Shown here one piece after another: positions 1-8,599 of a stretch of 64,000 bases of DNA. Position numbers and translations under genes: made by a program. The stretch comes from an uncultured Paracoccaceae bacterium (GTDB taxonomy: Bacteria > Pseudomonadota > Alphaproteobacteria > Rhodobacterales > Rhodobacteraceae). Under the pieces are notes generated by a model. It was not told where the DNA came from, ran no database searches, and saw only the letters and a program-made list of their open reading frames with translations. Position 1 is the stretch's first letter. The number at the start of each line of letters is the position of its first letter. The stretch lies in contig CAMFGW010000002.1 of NCBI GenBank assembly GCA_945952025.1, positions 1 through 64,000 of the forward strand. Direction: 5' to 3'.

Positions 1-131
1 CGGGCGCTTCCGCGCCCACCGGGGCAGGCGCAGGCCTTCGTTGATCTGTGACACGAACGGTCCAGCGGCAGCGTTCCCACACGGTCGGGGGCAACGCGGG
101 TCGCGTTCCCTGATCCCGCCCGGCTCGGCGG
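1..131 (+). repeat. Dispersed intergenic repeat, copy 1 (left part outside window)
   Basis: This stretch matches 21041-21229 on the same strand and, in reverse complement, 63895-64000. Shared blocks are GGTCCAGCG, GTTCCCACACGG, a CGGGGG-AACGC block and CCTGATCCCGCCCGGC. Copy 1 also shares the GGGCGCTTCCGCGCCCACCG region with copy 2. The repeat lies in intergenic DNA upstream of the aminotransferase at 271. The core contains a small dyad (AACGC.../GCGTT), so it can fold. The remainder to 270 shows only leader DNA of the next gene; I see no gene in it. Confidence 0.8.
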
Positions 132-270
132 TTTGCCGGCCAATTGCCTGAAAAGCCACAGGTCCCCGGCGTTCGGCCCTTCGGGCGCCTGCTTTTTCTG
201 GACCGGGGCCGGGGCTTTGGCTAAAGTCCAAACGAACGGGGCGGCATGACCCCGGCGACTGAGGCGAAAT

Positions 271-1464
271 ATGGTGTTTCCCGAGCGGTTTCAGGATCTT
301 CCTGACTACGCTTTCACACGTCTGCGAAAGCTGCTCGACCCCCATACGCCGGGGGCCGATCCCGTCCTCATGACCATCGGCGAGCCGCGCCACCCGATGC
401 CGCCCTTCGTGGCCGAGGTGCTGGAAGCGCATGTGAAGGAGTTCGGGGTCTACCCGCCGAACGACGGCTCGACTGAGCTTCTGGAGGCGATCAGCGGCTG
501 GCTGGCCCTGCGCTATGGCGTCACGCTCGACGATGACCGGATCATGGCGCTGAACGGCTCGCGCGAGGGGCTGTTCGACGCCTGCCTCGCGCTTTGCCCG
601 GAAACGAAAGGCGGGGGCCAGGCGGCGGTGCTGATCCCGAACCCCTTCTACCAGCCCTATGCCGCCGCCGCGCTGTCTGTCGGGGCCGAACCCGTCTACG
701 TGCCCGCGACGGCCGCGACCGGCTTCCTGCCGGATTACGAGGCCCTGCCCGAGGCGGTCCTCAGCCGCGCTGCGGTCGCCTACCTGTGTTCGCCGGCCAA
801 TCCGCAAGGCGCCATCGCCCCGCGCGACTACCTGCACCGCATGATCCTTCTGGCGGAACGCTACGGCTTCACGCTTCTGGCCGACGAATGCTATTCCGAG
901 ATCTGGCGCGACGCGCCGCCGCCCGGCGCGCTCGAGGTTGCGGCGGACATGGGCGCGGGGGCCGAGACGGTCGCGGTCTTTCATTCGCTCTCGAAACGCT
1001 CGAACATGCCGGGGTTGCGGTCGGGGTTCGTGGCGGGCGGGCCGGAAACCATCCGCCGGTTCCGCCAGCTGCGCTCTTACGGCGGTGCGCCCTTGCCCCT
1101 GCCCTTGCAGCGCGTGGCGGCGCGGGCCTGGGGCGACGAGGCGCACGTGGACGAGAACCGCGCGCTCTATCAGGAAAAGTTCGCCATCGCCGACCAGATT
1201 TTCGCCGGGATTCAGGGCTACAAGGGACCAGAGGGCGGCTTCTTCCTCTGGCTGCCGGTGCCCGACGGCGATGGCGAGGCGGCGGCCTTGAAACTCTGGC
1301 GCGAGACGGGGGTGCGGGTCCTGCCCGGCGCCTACCTCGCGCGGGACGTGGGTGGCCACAACCCCGGCCAAGGCTATATCCGCGTGGCACTCGTCGCGCC
1401 GAAAGACGACATGCAGGACGCGCTCATCCGGTTGCGCGACTGCCTTTACGGACAGGGACTCTAG
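271..1464 (+). CDS. Class I/II PLP-dependent aminotransferase (DapC-like)
   Basis: The 397-residue protein is a fold-type I aminotransferase of the succinyldiaminopimelate/aspartate aminotransferase type. Visible features are the N-terminal [10 protein letters not shown] substrate-loop region, the CSPANPQGA motif (the Asn that contacts PLP), DECYSEIW (the PLP-ring Asp), the [15 protein letters not shown] segment carrying the Schiff-base lysine, and a C-terminal GYIRVALV with the carboxylate-binding Arg. The start at 271 follows GAGGCGAA. It ends one base before ftsK and is probably cotranscribed with it. A role in lysine/peptidoglycan precursor synthesis (DapC) is inferred from family resemblance; other amino donors or acceptors are possible. 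Confidence 0.85.
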   Translation: MVFPERFQDLPDYAFTRLRKLLDPHTPGADPVLMTIGEPRHPMPPFVAEVLEAHVKEFGVYPPNDGSTELLEAISGWLALRYGVTLDDDRIMALNGSREGLFDACLALCPETKGGGQAAVLIPNPFYQPYAAAALSVGAEPVYVPATAATGFLPDYEALPEAVLSRAAVAYLCSPANPQGAIAPRDYLHRMILLAERYGFTLLADECYSEIWRDAPPPGALEVAADMGAGAETVAVFHSLSKRSNMPGLRSGFVAGGPETIRRFRQLRSYGGAPLPLPLQRVAARAWGDEAHVDENRALYQEKFAIADQIFAGIQGYKGPEGGFFLWLPVPDGDGEAAALKLWRETGVRVLPGAYLARDVGGHNPGQGYIRVALVAPKDDMQDALIRLRDCLYGQGL

Positions 1465-1465
1465 T

Positions 1466-4246
1466 ATGGCTTCGTACCAGGCAAGGCGGCGCGATCCGCT
1501 GGTTGACCAGAAAACCCAGGCCGCGATCGAGCGGCGGGGCAAAGAGCTGCTGGGCGCGATCCTGATTGGCGCGGCGCTGATGGTCGCCCTGATGCTGGTC
1601 AGCTATTCGCCCGACGATCCGAGCTGGTTCACCGCCTCGGACAAGCCGGTGCAGAACCTTCTGGGCACCTTCGGCGCGGGGATCGCCGCGCCGCTCTATG
1701 TCGTTGCCGGGCGCGGGGCCTGGGGGATCGTCCTTCTGTTCGCGGTCTGGGGCGTCAGGCTGATGACCCACCGGGGCGAGGATAGGGCCCTGTCGCGGTC
1801 GATCTTCGCACCGATCGCCATCGCCATGCTGTCGGTCACCTTCGCCACCCGCGCCGACGGGTTCGGCTATGATCAGAGCTTCCGGCTGGGTGGCCTTTTC
1901 GGTGACATGGTGCTGGGCGCGCTTCTGGGGATCGTGCCGGAAAGCGGCTCGGTCAGCCTGGCCATGACCTTCCTTCTGGTCGGTGCCGTGACGCTTGCCC
2001 TGATGCTTTACGTCCTGGGGTTCGACCGGGCCGAGCTGGCCGCAATCCGGCGGCGGGCGGTCTATGGCGCGATCATGGGCTATGACCGGCTGATGCGGGC
2101 TGCGGGGACCGGGGCCGCCATGTCGATGCGCACCGCACAGGGGCTTCAGGAACGCCGGCGCGCGGCGCAGGCGGAACGCGCGGCGGTTGCCGACGATCTG
2201 CCCCTGACCGAGGACGAGGCGCCCCAGCCGAAGAAGGGCCTTCTGAAGCGGTTCCTGGTGCCGGCGGCTGCGGCCGACGGGGCCGACGCGATGGAGCCCG
2301 AGCTTGTCGAACGCGAACCCGCCGCCGCCGTCTGGACGACCGAGGCACCGGATTCCGCCCAGCTCAGCGCCCGGATCAGCGATGCGGTCCGCGCCAAGAT
2401 GGGCGCCGCCGCGGGCGCCGCAGCCGCCGGTGCGCGGGTCGAGCCGGTCCTGACGCGCGGCCCGATCCCGGTCGTGCGGCCCGAGCCGCCCCTGCGCGGG
2501 GCTGACCTGCCGCGCGCCGACAGCGAACTGACCCGCAACGCCTTTGCCCATATCGACGAAGAGGCGGACGAGGACGAGGCCGACTGGCCCGCCGACGTGG
2601 CCCCCGCGCCCCGCACGGCTGCGCCCGAACCGCGCCGGGCCGTCGTCCATCACGGCGGCCGCAAGGCCCCCCAACCCTCGCGCCAGGCGGAAGCCGAGGC
2701 GCAGCCACGCCTCAGCCTGGGCGAGGCCGCGCATCAGGGCTACGAACTGCCGCCCCTGTCGCTTCTGGCCAGCCCTTCGACCATCCAGCGCCACCAGCTG
2801 TCGGACGAGGCGCTCGAGGAAAATGCCCGGATGCTCGAAAGCGTGCTCGACGACTATGGCGTCAAGGGCGAGATCGTCAGCGTGCGGCCGGGTCCGGTCG
2901 TGACCATGTATGAACTGGAGCCCGCGCCGGGCCTCAAGGCCAGCCGGGTCATCGGCCTGGCCGACGACATCGCCCGGTCCATGTCCGCCCTTTCCGCGCG
3001 CGTCTCGACCGTGCCGGGCCGGTCGGTCATCGGCATCGAACTGCCGAACGCGCACCGCGAAAAGGTGGTCCTGCGCGAGATCCTGTCGTCGCGCGATTTC
3101 GGCGACGGCAACCAGCGGCTGCCGCTGGCGCTTGGCAAGGACATCGCCGGCCAGCCGGTCGTGGCGAACCTGGCCAAGATGCCGCACCTCCTGATCGCGG
3201 GCACCACCGGCTCGGGCAAGTCGGTGGCCATCAACACCATGATCCTGTCGCTTCTCTACAAGCTGACGCCCGAGGATTGCCGGCTGATCATGATCGACCC
3301 GAAGATGCTGGAACTTTCCGTCTATGACGGCATCCCGCACCTGCTGTCCCCCGTCGTCACCGACCCGAAGAAGGCGGTCGTCGCGCTCAAATGGGTCGTG
3401 GGCGAGATGGAGGAACGTTACCGCAAGATGTCGAAGATGGGTGTCAGGAACATCGACGGCTACAACGGCCGCGTGCGCGGGGCGCTAGCCGCGGGCGAGA
3501 TGTTCAAACGCACCGTCCAGACCGGGTTCGACGAGGAAACCGGCGATCCGGTCTTCGAGACCGAGGAATTCGAGCCGAAGCCCATCCCCTACATCGTCGT
3601 CATCGTCGACGAGATGGCGGACCTGATGATGGTCGCCGGGAAAGAGATCGAGGCCTGCATCCAGCGGCTGGCGCAGATGGCGCGGGCGTCGGGCATCCAC
3701 CTCATCATGGCGACGCAGCGCCCGTCCGTCGACGTCATCACCGGCACGATCAAGGCGAACTTCCCGACCCGGATCTCGTTCCAGGTCACGTCGAAGATCG
3801 ACAGCCGCACCATCCTGGGCGAGATGGGCGCCGAGCAGCTTCTGGGCATGGGCGACATGCTCTACATGGCCGGCGGCAGCCGCATCACCCGCGTCCACGG
3901 GCCCTTCGTGAGCGACGAAGAGGTCGAAGAGATCGTGACCCACCTCAAGAGCTTCGGCCCGCCCGATTATATGGCCAGCGTGGTCGAGGGCGGCGACGAG
4001 GACAAGGAGGCCGACATCGACCTGGTCCTGGGCCTTGGCGGCAACACCGACGGCGAGGACGCGCTTTACGACCAGGCCGTCGCGGTGGTCCTGAAGGACC
4101 GCAAGGTGTCCACGAGCTATATCCAGCGGAAGCTGGGCATCGGCTACAACAAGGCCGCGAAACTGGTCGAGCAGATGGAGGACCAGGGGGTCGTCAGCAT
4201 GGCGAACCATGTGGGCAAGCGGGAGATCCTGGTGCCGGAGCAGTAG
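1466..4246 (+). CDS. ftsK: DNA translocase FtsK
   Basis: This 926-residue protein is a septum-anchored DNA pump that moves chromosome dimers and activates XerCD at dif. Four hydrophobic segments lie in roughly the first 210 residues, followed by a long Ala/Pro/Glu-rich linker, the alpha domain (from about residue 450), and the RecA-like motor with Walker A GTTGSGKS near residue 580 and Walker B-like [12 protein letters not shown] winged-helix gamma domain ([20 protein letters not shown]) ends the protein. The reading frame is open upstream to 1352, but [11 protein letters not shown] at 1466 sits directly after the aminotransferase stop and gives the usual FtsK N terminus, so I use it. Confidence 0.97.
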   Translation: MASYQARRRDPLVDQKTQAAIERRGKELLGAILIGAALMVALMLVSYSPDDPSWFTASDKPVQNLLGTFGAGIAAPLYVVAGRGAWGIVLLFAVWGVRLMTHRGEDRALSRSIFAPIAIAMLSVTFATRADGFGYDQSFRLGGLFGDMVLGALLGIVPESGSVSLAMTFLLVGAVTLALMLYVLGFDRAELAAIRRRAVYGAIMGYDRLMRAAGTGAAMSMRTAQGLQERRRAAQAERAAVADDLPLTEDEAPQPKKGLLKRFLVPAAAADGADAMEPELVEREPAAAVWTTEAPDSAQLSARISDAVRAKMGAAAGAAAAGARVEPVLTRGPIPVVRPEPPLRGADLPRADSELTRNAFAHIDEEADEDEADWPADVAPAPRTAAPEPRRAVVHHGGRKAPQPSRQAEAEAQPRLSLGEAAHQGYELPPLSLLASPSTIQRHQLSDEALEENARMLESVLDDYGVKGEIVSVRPGPVVTMYELEPAPGLKASRVIGLADDIARSMSALSARVSTVPGRSVIGIELPNAHREKVVLREILSSRDFGDGNQRLPLALGKDIAGQPVVANLAKMPHLLIAGTTGSGKSVAINTMILSLLYKLTPEDCRLIMIDPKMLELSVYDGIPHLLSPVVTDPKKAVVALKWVVGEMEERYRKMSKMGVRNIDGYNGRVRGALAAGEMFKRTVQTGFDEETGDPVFETEEFEPKPIPYIVVIVDEMADLMMVAGKEIEACIQRLAQMARASGIHLIMATQRPSVDVITGTIKANFPTRISFQVTSKIDSRTILGEMGAEQLLGMGDMLYMAGGSRITRVHGPFVSDEEVEEIVTHLKSFGPPDYMASVVEGGDEDKEADIDLVLGLGGNTDGEDALYDQAVAVVLKDRKVSTSYIQRKLGIGYNKAAKLVEQMEDQGVVSMANHVGKREILVPEQ

Positions 4247-4287
4247 GGCGATTGTTCACAGGCGCCTTCAATACAGGAATAGACAGT

Positions 4288-4512
4288 ATGTTTTTCACCG
4301 GAGCCTGTCGGGTTGTCGCGATCCTAATTGTCTTTGGGTCTGTTGTTGCCTTTGCGAACAACTATTTCCTTATGTCAAACATCGACGGCGAACTCGCGCA
4401 GAATGAATTCCTGCGTCGCGCGCTGAGCAAGAATGGCTTAACTTTCATTATTGGCGTCGTAATTGGAACGCTCGCGGACATCGGCCGCTCCGTTCAATCG
4501 AAGCCCGTATAG
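4288..4512 (+). CDS. Small hypothetical membrane protein
   Basis: A 74-residue product with two hydrophobic segments (about residues 7-27 and 49-63) joined by a polar stretch containing FLMSNIDGELAQNEFLRRAL. The reading frame is lower in GC than its neighbours and uses AT-ending codons. ATG 4288 is the only reasonable start. It lies 41 bp after ftsK on the same strand. I do not recognise a family; the two-helix hairpin topology is an inference from hydrophobicity. It may be a recently gained gene. Confidence 0.5.
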   Translation: MFFTGACRVVAILIVFGSVVAFANNYFLMSNIDGELAQNEFLRRALSKNGLTFIIGVVIGTLADIGRSVQSKPV

Positions 4513-4940
4513 TATTTCGAAAGGCGTGGCCTAATCGTCAGCCGTTTGATGGCTGGTCTAGATCACGGGTCAACGCCTCCAAACTGGTCATGCTTGTGAG
4601 CGCTGGCCAGGCATCCCATGTATTGCGGCCTCGCGGCCCGATTTCGGCGATGTGACGAAATCGGGTCGCGCCTGCGTGCCCCTTGGCAGGCGCGATACCG
4701 CGCCCGCCCAGGCAGCCGCACCCCGATTTGGCATCGTTCGGCGCGAGCGGGGAACCCCTTGACCTTCGCCTTGCGCCTCCGGGCAACCGCCCGGGTGCCC
4801 TTCCACTGGAAGGCCACCTGATCGGGCGGGGGCACCCCAGCACTGACAGCGCACCCCCTGTCATGTCCCCCAGCGCCCTTCCGCCACCCGCCCCACCCGG
4901 GTTATGGCATAACCGCCCCGGACGCCCTACATCTCCCCCC
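4513..4940. other. Intergenic region with two adjoining hairpins
   Basis: No convincing gene lies here although several frames stay open because of high GC. Two stems are visible: CGCGGCCCGATTTCG (4632-4646) with CGAAATCGGGTCGCG (4656-4670), 15 pairs including one G-U, and GCGCCTGC (4668-4675) with GCAGGCGC (4686-4693). Neither is followed by a good T-run. They could be a weak terminator, a processed leader or an unnamed structured RNA. Confidence 0.4.
4900..4914. promoter_or_regulatory. Perfect palindrome upstream of lolA
   Basis: GGTTATGGCATAACC is a perfect 7-1-7 inverted repeat, 26 bp before the lolA start codon. The position fits a repressor site or a symmetric -10 region. No cognate regulator is identifiable from the sequence. 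Confidence 0.35.
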
Positions 4941-5552
4941 ATGAAAACGCTCCGCTTCCTCCTCCTCGCACTCCTTGCGCTGGCCATCGCGCTTCCGGCC
5001 TTTGCCGATCCGATCCCGCTCAAGACGCTCTCGGCCTACCTGAACTCGATCGGCTCGGCCGAGGCGACGTTCCGGCAGGTCAACTCCGATGGCTCGACCT
5101 CGTCGGGCAAGGTCATCCTCAAGCGGCCGGGGCGAATGCGGTTTGAATATGCCAAGCCCGACAAGACGCTGGTGCTGGCCTCGGCCGGGTCAGTCGCGAT
5201 CTTCGATCCGAAGTCGAACGACCTGCCGACGCAATATCCGCTGTCGAAGACGCCCTTGAACCTGATCCTCGGGGCCAACATCGACCTTGGACAGGCGAAG
5301 ATGGTCGTCGCGCAGCGGCAGGACGGCCCCCTGACGGTCATCACCGCGCAGGACCCCGCGCATCCGGACTATGGCACCCTGGAACTGGGGTTCAGCGACA
5401 GTCCGGTGACCCTGCGCCAGTGGGTCGTGACGGACGGGTCGGGGGCACAGACGACGGTGCTGCTGGACGCGCTGACGGACGGGCAGTCCTATTCGGACCA
5501 GGCCTTCTCGATCAACGGCGAGATCGAGGCGCGGGGCAAGAAGACCCGCTAG
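4941..5552 (+). CDS. lolA: Outer-membrane lipoprotein carrier LolA
   Basis: A 203-residue periplasmic chaperone that carries lipoproteins from the LolCDE exporter to the outer membrane. A signal peptide is evident (MKTLRFLLLALLALAIALPAFA, cleavage before DPIPL). The mature part shows the LolA beta-barrel pattern: LNSIGSAEATFRQVNSDGSTSSGKVILKRPGRMRFEY and KTLVLASAGSVAIFDP. The frame runs further upstream, but only ATG 4941 gives the signal peptide at the N terminus. The neighbouring ftsK-lolA order is common in Rhodobacterales as I recall it. It is convergent with the sensor kinase gene. Confidence 0.92.
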   Translation: MKTLRFLLLALLALAIALPAFADPIPLKTLSAYLNSIGSAEATFRQVNSDGSTSSGKVILKRPGRMRFEYAKPDKTLVLASAGSVAIFDPKSNDLPTQYPLSKTPLNLILGANIDLGQAKMVVAQRQDGPLTVITAQDPAHPDYGTLELGFSDSPVTLRQWVVTDGSGAQTTVLLDALTDGQSYSDQAFSINGEIEARGKKTR

Positions 5553-5574
5553 GCCCGCTTTCAGCCGACAGCCT

Positions 5575-6900
5575 TCAAGCAACCGGCAGGTCGAGGCGCG
5601 CCTCGAAGCCGTCTGGCCGGCCCTCGCGGGGCGAGACGAGCGTCAGCCGGCCGCCGGCGCGGTCGGCGATGGCGGCGACGATGGCCAGGCCGAGCCCGCT
5701 GCCTGCGCGGTCGCTGCCGCCACGCTCGAACCTGTCGGTCAGGCGGCCGACCGCTTCACCCGGGACCGGGGGACCGCCGTTTGCCACGCAGAGCCGGCCG
5801 TCGGGCGACAGGGCCACCTCGACCGGGCCGCCGTCGCCATGGCGGAGCGCGTTTTCGACAAGGTTGCGCAGCGCGATGGCGAAGGCGTCGGGGTCGAGGT
5901 CTGACGGGACGGCCCCTGCTGGCAGCGACAGGCGGATGCGGCCGGGCGGTGCGGCATGGGCCAGATCCTCGACGACCAGCCGCGCGACGGGGCGCAGGTC
6001 GGCGGCGCGGTCGAGCCTCAGGCGGCCGCCCTCGGCGCGCGCGAGCTGCATCAGACGTTCCGACAGCCGGGCGAGCCGTTTCAGCGTCGCCTCGATCTCG
6101 GCCGCGCGGGTGCGGGCGGCGGGGTCGGCGCTTTCGGACTGAAGCCGCTGGGCCTGGGCGATGGCACCGGCCAGGGGCGTGCGAAGCTCGTGCGCGGCGT
6201 TGGCGGCGAAGCTGCGCTCGGCGGCGAAGGCGGCGGCAAGCCGGTCCAGAAGATCGTTCAGCGTCCGGGCCAGGGGCGCAAGCTCTGTCGGCAGTCCTTC
6301 GGCCGGCAGGGGGGACAGGTCACGGGCATTGCGCGCGGCGAGCCGGGCCAAGAAGCCCCGCAGGGGGCGCAGGCTCGCGCGGACGGTCAGGACGATGAGG
6401 CCAAGCGCCACCGGCAGAAGGACGACCAGCGGCAGGCCCATGCCGATCAGCAGCTCGCGCGCCGCCTTGGCGCGGTGGTCAAGGGGCTCGGCGACGGTGA
6501 TGCGGACCGATCCCCTGAGCGCTTCGTCGTTGAAGAAGCGGTGGGTGGCGGACTGGCGGAAGCCGGTTCCGCCCCAGGGGGGGAAGTCCGCCGGGTTGGC
6601 GCCGTTCGACTGCACGAGGATGCGGTCCTGATCGTCGCGCACGAGGTAGGTGAAGATTTCGTCGTTGGCGCGGTTCGCCGACAGGTGCTGCGTGACGCCC
6701 CCGTCATCGCGCCCGACGATGTCGAGGACGGCAAGCGGCAGGATGCGCTCGGCGGTTTCCTGCAACGAGGAATCGAAGACTGCCGTCATTTCCCGGCGTG
6801 CAAGCAGTGCGGTCGCCGTTGCCGCCGCCAGCCAGACCAGTGTCAGGGCCAGCCCGAGCCAGAGGCCAAGCCGGCCCTGCAGGCTGTGGCGCCGGTTCAT
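5575..6900 (-). CDS. Sensor histidine kinase (QseC/TctE type)
   Basis: A 441-residue inner-membrane sensor. TM1 is at about residues 11-34 and TM2 at about 151-173, enclosing a roughly 115-residue periplasmic sensor domain; a HAMP linker follows. The HisKA box FAANAAHELRTPLAG places the phosphoacceptor at His238. The ATPase part has the N box NLVENALRHGDGG and GSGLGLAIVAAIADRAGG. The start codon overlaps the stop of the response regulator gene by 4 bp (ATGA), so the pair is translationally coupled. The divergent PepSY/DUF2271/ApbE genes next door are the probable target operon. Confidence 0.93.
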   Translation of the reverse strand: MNRRHSLQGRLGLWLGLALTLVWLAAATATALLARREMTAVFDSSLQETAERILPLAVLDIVGRDDGGVTQHLSANRANDEIFTYLVRDDQDRILVQSNGANPADFPPWGGTGFRQSATHRFFNDEALRGSVRITVAEPLDHRAKAARELLIGMGLPLVVLLPVALGLIVLTVRASLRPLRGFLARLAARNARDLSPLPAEGLPTELAPLARTLNDLLDRLAAAFAAERSFAANAAHELRTPLAGAIAQAQRLQSESADPAARTRAAEIEATLKRLARLSERLMQLARAEGGRLRLDRAADLRPVARLVVEDLAHAAPPGRIRLSLPAGAVPSDLDPDAFAIALRNLVENALRHGDGGPVEVALSPDGRLCVANGGPPVPGEAVGRLTDRFERGGSDRAGSGLGLAIVAAIADRAGGRLTLVSPREGRPDGFEARLDLPVA

Positions 6901-7556
6901 GCGCGCGCCAGGCGGTAGCCGAGCCCGCGTTCGGTTTCGATGAGGCCGGGCCCGAGCTTCTTTCTGAGCCGGCTGATGTGGACCTCGATCGTGTTCGGCT
7001 CAACCTCGGCGCCGAAGGCATAGAGCTTGTCTTCCAGCTGGGACTTCGACAGGAGCTGGCCGGGCCGGGCGAGGAAGGCTTCGAAGAGCGCCCATTCGCG
7101 GGCGGTCAGGGTCAGGGGCTGGCCCTCGCGCATCAGGACGCGGGCGGCCAGGTCGACCTCGAGCGGGCCATGGGTGACGAAAGGGTTCGGGTTGCCGCTG
7201 TAGCGCCGCGCGACGGACCCGATCCGGGCGGACAGCTCGGCCAGGTCGAAGGGTTTGACCAGGTAGTCGTCGGCGCCGGCGTTCAGCCCCTCGATCCGGT
7301 CCGACAGCTGGTCGAGCGCGGTCAGGATGATGACGGGCGTCGCGTCGCCGCGCCCGCGCAGGCGGCGCAGGAAGGGCAGGCCGCGGCCATCGGGCAGCAT
7401 CAGGTCCAGAAGCATCAGGTCGAAGGGCGTGGTGGCAAGCGCGGCGCCGGCCGCATCCAGCCGGTCCACCCAGTCGACCGACTGGCCGTCCGCCGCAAGC
7501 TGGTCCCGCACCGCCTCGCCCAGGACCCGGTCGTCTTCGATCAAGAGGATACGCAT
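6897..7556 (-). CDS. OmpR-family response regulator
   Basis: A 219-residue two-domain regulator. The receiver domain has the acidic pair EDD (residues 7-9), phosphorylation site Asp51 in LLDLMLPDG, the switch Thr in VIILTALD and Lys in YLVKPFDL. The C-terminal winged helix contains LTAREWALFEAFLARPGQ and the recognition-helix region VEPNTIEVHISRLRKKLG. It resembles QseB/TctD/PmrA. It is partner of the kinase at 5575-6900. Regulators of this class bind tandem direct repeats about 11 bp apart, and such repeats are present immediately upstream at 7594-7643. Confidence 0.94.
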   Translation of the reverse strand: MRILLIEDDRVLGEAVRDQLAADGQSVDWVDRLDAAGAALATTPFDLMLLDLMLPDGRGLPFLRRLRGRGDATPVIILTALDQLSDRIEGLNAGADDYLVKPFDLAELSARIGSVARRYSGNPNPFVTHGPLEVDLAARVLMREGQPLTLTAREWALFEAFLARPGQLLSKSQLEDKLYAFGAEVEPNTIEVHISRLRKKLGPGLIETERGLGYRLARA

Positions 7557-7593
7557 CCGGTTCCTTTCACGCCCCCCCTTCTTGCGCGCGACC

Positions 7594-7643
7594 CTGACAG
7601 GCGGCTGACCGCCGGGTCCCGGCCGCCGTCAGCCTGGCGTCAG
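7594..7643. promoter_or_regulatory. Candidate response-regulator boxes between regulator and PepSY operon
   Basis: CTGAC occurs at 7594 and 7605, and its complement GTCAG at 7628 and 7639. Each pair is spaced exactly 11 bp and the two pairs point in opposite directions. This is the geometry used by OmpR-class dimers. The location between the divergent regulator and PepSY genes supports control of both. Confidence 0.5.
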
Positions 7644-7693
7644 GTCCGTTGTGCAAGGGCACGCCAAGGGGTGTTCTGGCGGGAGTTTGGCCT

Positions 7694-7987
7694 ATGCGGA
7701 GACGAACGGCAATTCTGGCGCTTGGCGTCTGTCTTGCGCTTGGCTTGCCCGCCGCGCGGGCGCTGGCCGGGGATAACGACGATTGCCGGGTGCCCATGGC
7801 GGACTGGCAGCCCCGCGCCGCCGTGGTCCAGATGGCGGCCGCACAGGGCTGGACCGTCCAGCGGCTCAGGATCCATGACGGCTGCTATGTGATCTATGCC
7901 AGCGACCGGACCGGGCAGCGGATCCGGGTCAGGCTGAACCCCGAGACACTTGCCGTCGTGCGGCTCGAAGGCGGGGATGGCGACTGA
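7694..7987 (+). CDS. Secreted PepSY-domain protein
   Basis: A 97-residue protein with a signal peptide (hydrophobic ILALGVCLALGLPAARALAG) and a mature PepSY-type domain of about 70 residues: WQPRAAVVQMAAAQGWTVQRL...GCYVIYASDRTGQRIRVRLNPETLAVV, the usual alpha-beta unit ending in a 'dPxTGeVv'-like strand. Two cysteines (in DDCRVP and DGCYV) could form a disulfide in the periplasm. The start at 7694 is chosen because the upstream in-frame codons (from 7649) precede the signal peptide. It is first of the operon leading to ApbE. PepSY proteins near two-component systems are thought to act in redox or metal-linked sensing; its exact role here is unknown. Confidence 0.8.
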   Translation: MRRRTAILALGVCLALGLPAARALAGDNDDCRVPMADWQPRAAVVQMAAAQGWTVQRLRIHDGCYVIYASDRTGQRIRVRLNPETLAVVRLEGGDGD

Positions 7988-8021
7988 CGCGAGGCTGACG
8001 GGATTTTCCCGCGTACGTCAG
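7984..8021. promoter_or_regulatory. Second set of CTGAC boxes before the DUF2271 gene
   Basis: CTGAC at 7984 and 7995 (again 11 bp apart), followed by a single inverted GTCAG at 8017. The first box overlaps the PepSY stop codon. The match to the 7594-7643 boxes suggests an internal regulated promoter for DUF2271 and the reductase genes. Confidence 0.45.
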
Positions 8022-8121
8022 GTGGTCTTCAGGACCAGCCCCCAGATCAGACCAGCACACGGATCATCGGCCTTGCAGAGCCCTGCCGCCATGGTCCGCC
8101 ACCCAATGAAAGGAAGACACG

Positions 8122-8592
8122 ATGAAATCCCTGATCGGAGCCCTCGCGCTCACCACCGCGCTGACGCTGCCCGGCCTTGCAGGGGCGCGGCCCGTCACGC
8201 TCAGCGCGCAGATGAAGGACTACGGCGGCAATCCGGCCTACCTGGCCGTCTACCTGACCGACGCGAAGGGCGCCTATGCGGGCACCTTGTTGTTGGCGGG
8301 CAGCCGGACGCGCTATTTTGAGCATCTGTCGGGCTGGCTCGCGGCCTCGGGCGGGGACATGTCGCAGGTCGACGGCATCACGGGCGCGAGCGTCGGGTCG
8401 GGCCGATCGTTCGAAGTCACGGTGAACGTGGCGGATGCGCTCCTGGATGCGGGCTATGTGCTGCATGTCGATGCGGCGGTCGAGGATCTGCGGGCCAGCC
8501 CCAATGACGTGCAGGTGCCCCTGACCACCGCCGGTTCGGGCGCGGCGGTCAAGGGGCGCCGCTATATCGCCAGCTTCGATTACAAGCTCTGA
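8122..8592 (+). CDS. DUF2271 periplasmic protein with flavinylation motif
   Basis: A 156-residue protein with a signal peptide (cleavage about residue 22, after GLAGA) followed by a DUF2271 domain. Residues 84-90 read DGITGAS, matching the D-x-x-[ST]-G-A-[ST] motif to which ApbE attaches FMN through the final Ser/Thr (Ser90 here). The C terminus (RRYIASFDYKL) is a typical beta strand ending. Its neighbours are a membrane PepSY/flavodoxin-reductase fusion and ApbE, so I infer that it is an FMN-carrying periplasmic electron acceptor. DUF2271 proteins have been linked to ApbE by genome-context work; the physiological acceptor is unknown. Confidence 0.85.
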   Translation: MKSLIGALALTTALTLPGLAGARPVTLSAQMKDYGGNPAYLAVYLTDAKGAYAGTLLLAGSRTRYFEHLSGWLAASGGDMSQVDGITGASVGSGRSFEVTVNVADALLDAGYVLHVDAAVEDLRASPNDVQVPLTTAGSGAAVKGRRYIASFDYKL

Positions 8593-8599
8593 GACGCCC

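Noticed and set aside
1424..3340. Long open frame on the minus strand opposite ftsK
   Set aside because: It is a mirror of the GC-rich ftsK codons, has no recognisable protein features, and the plus-strand frame is unmistakably FtsK.
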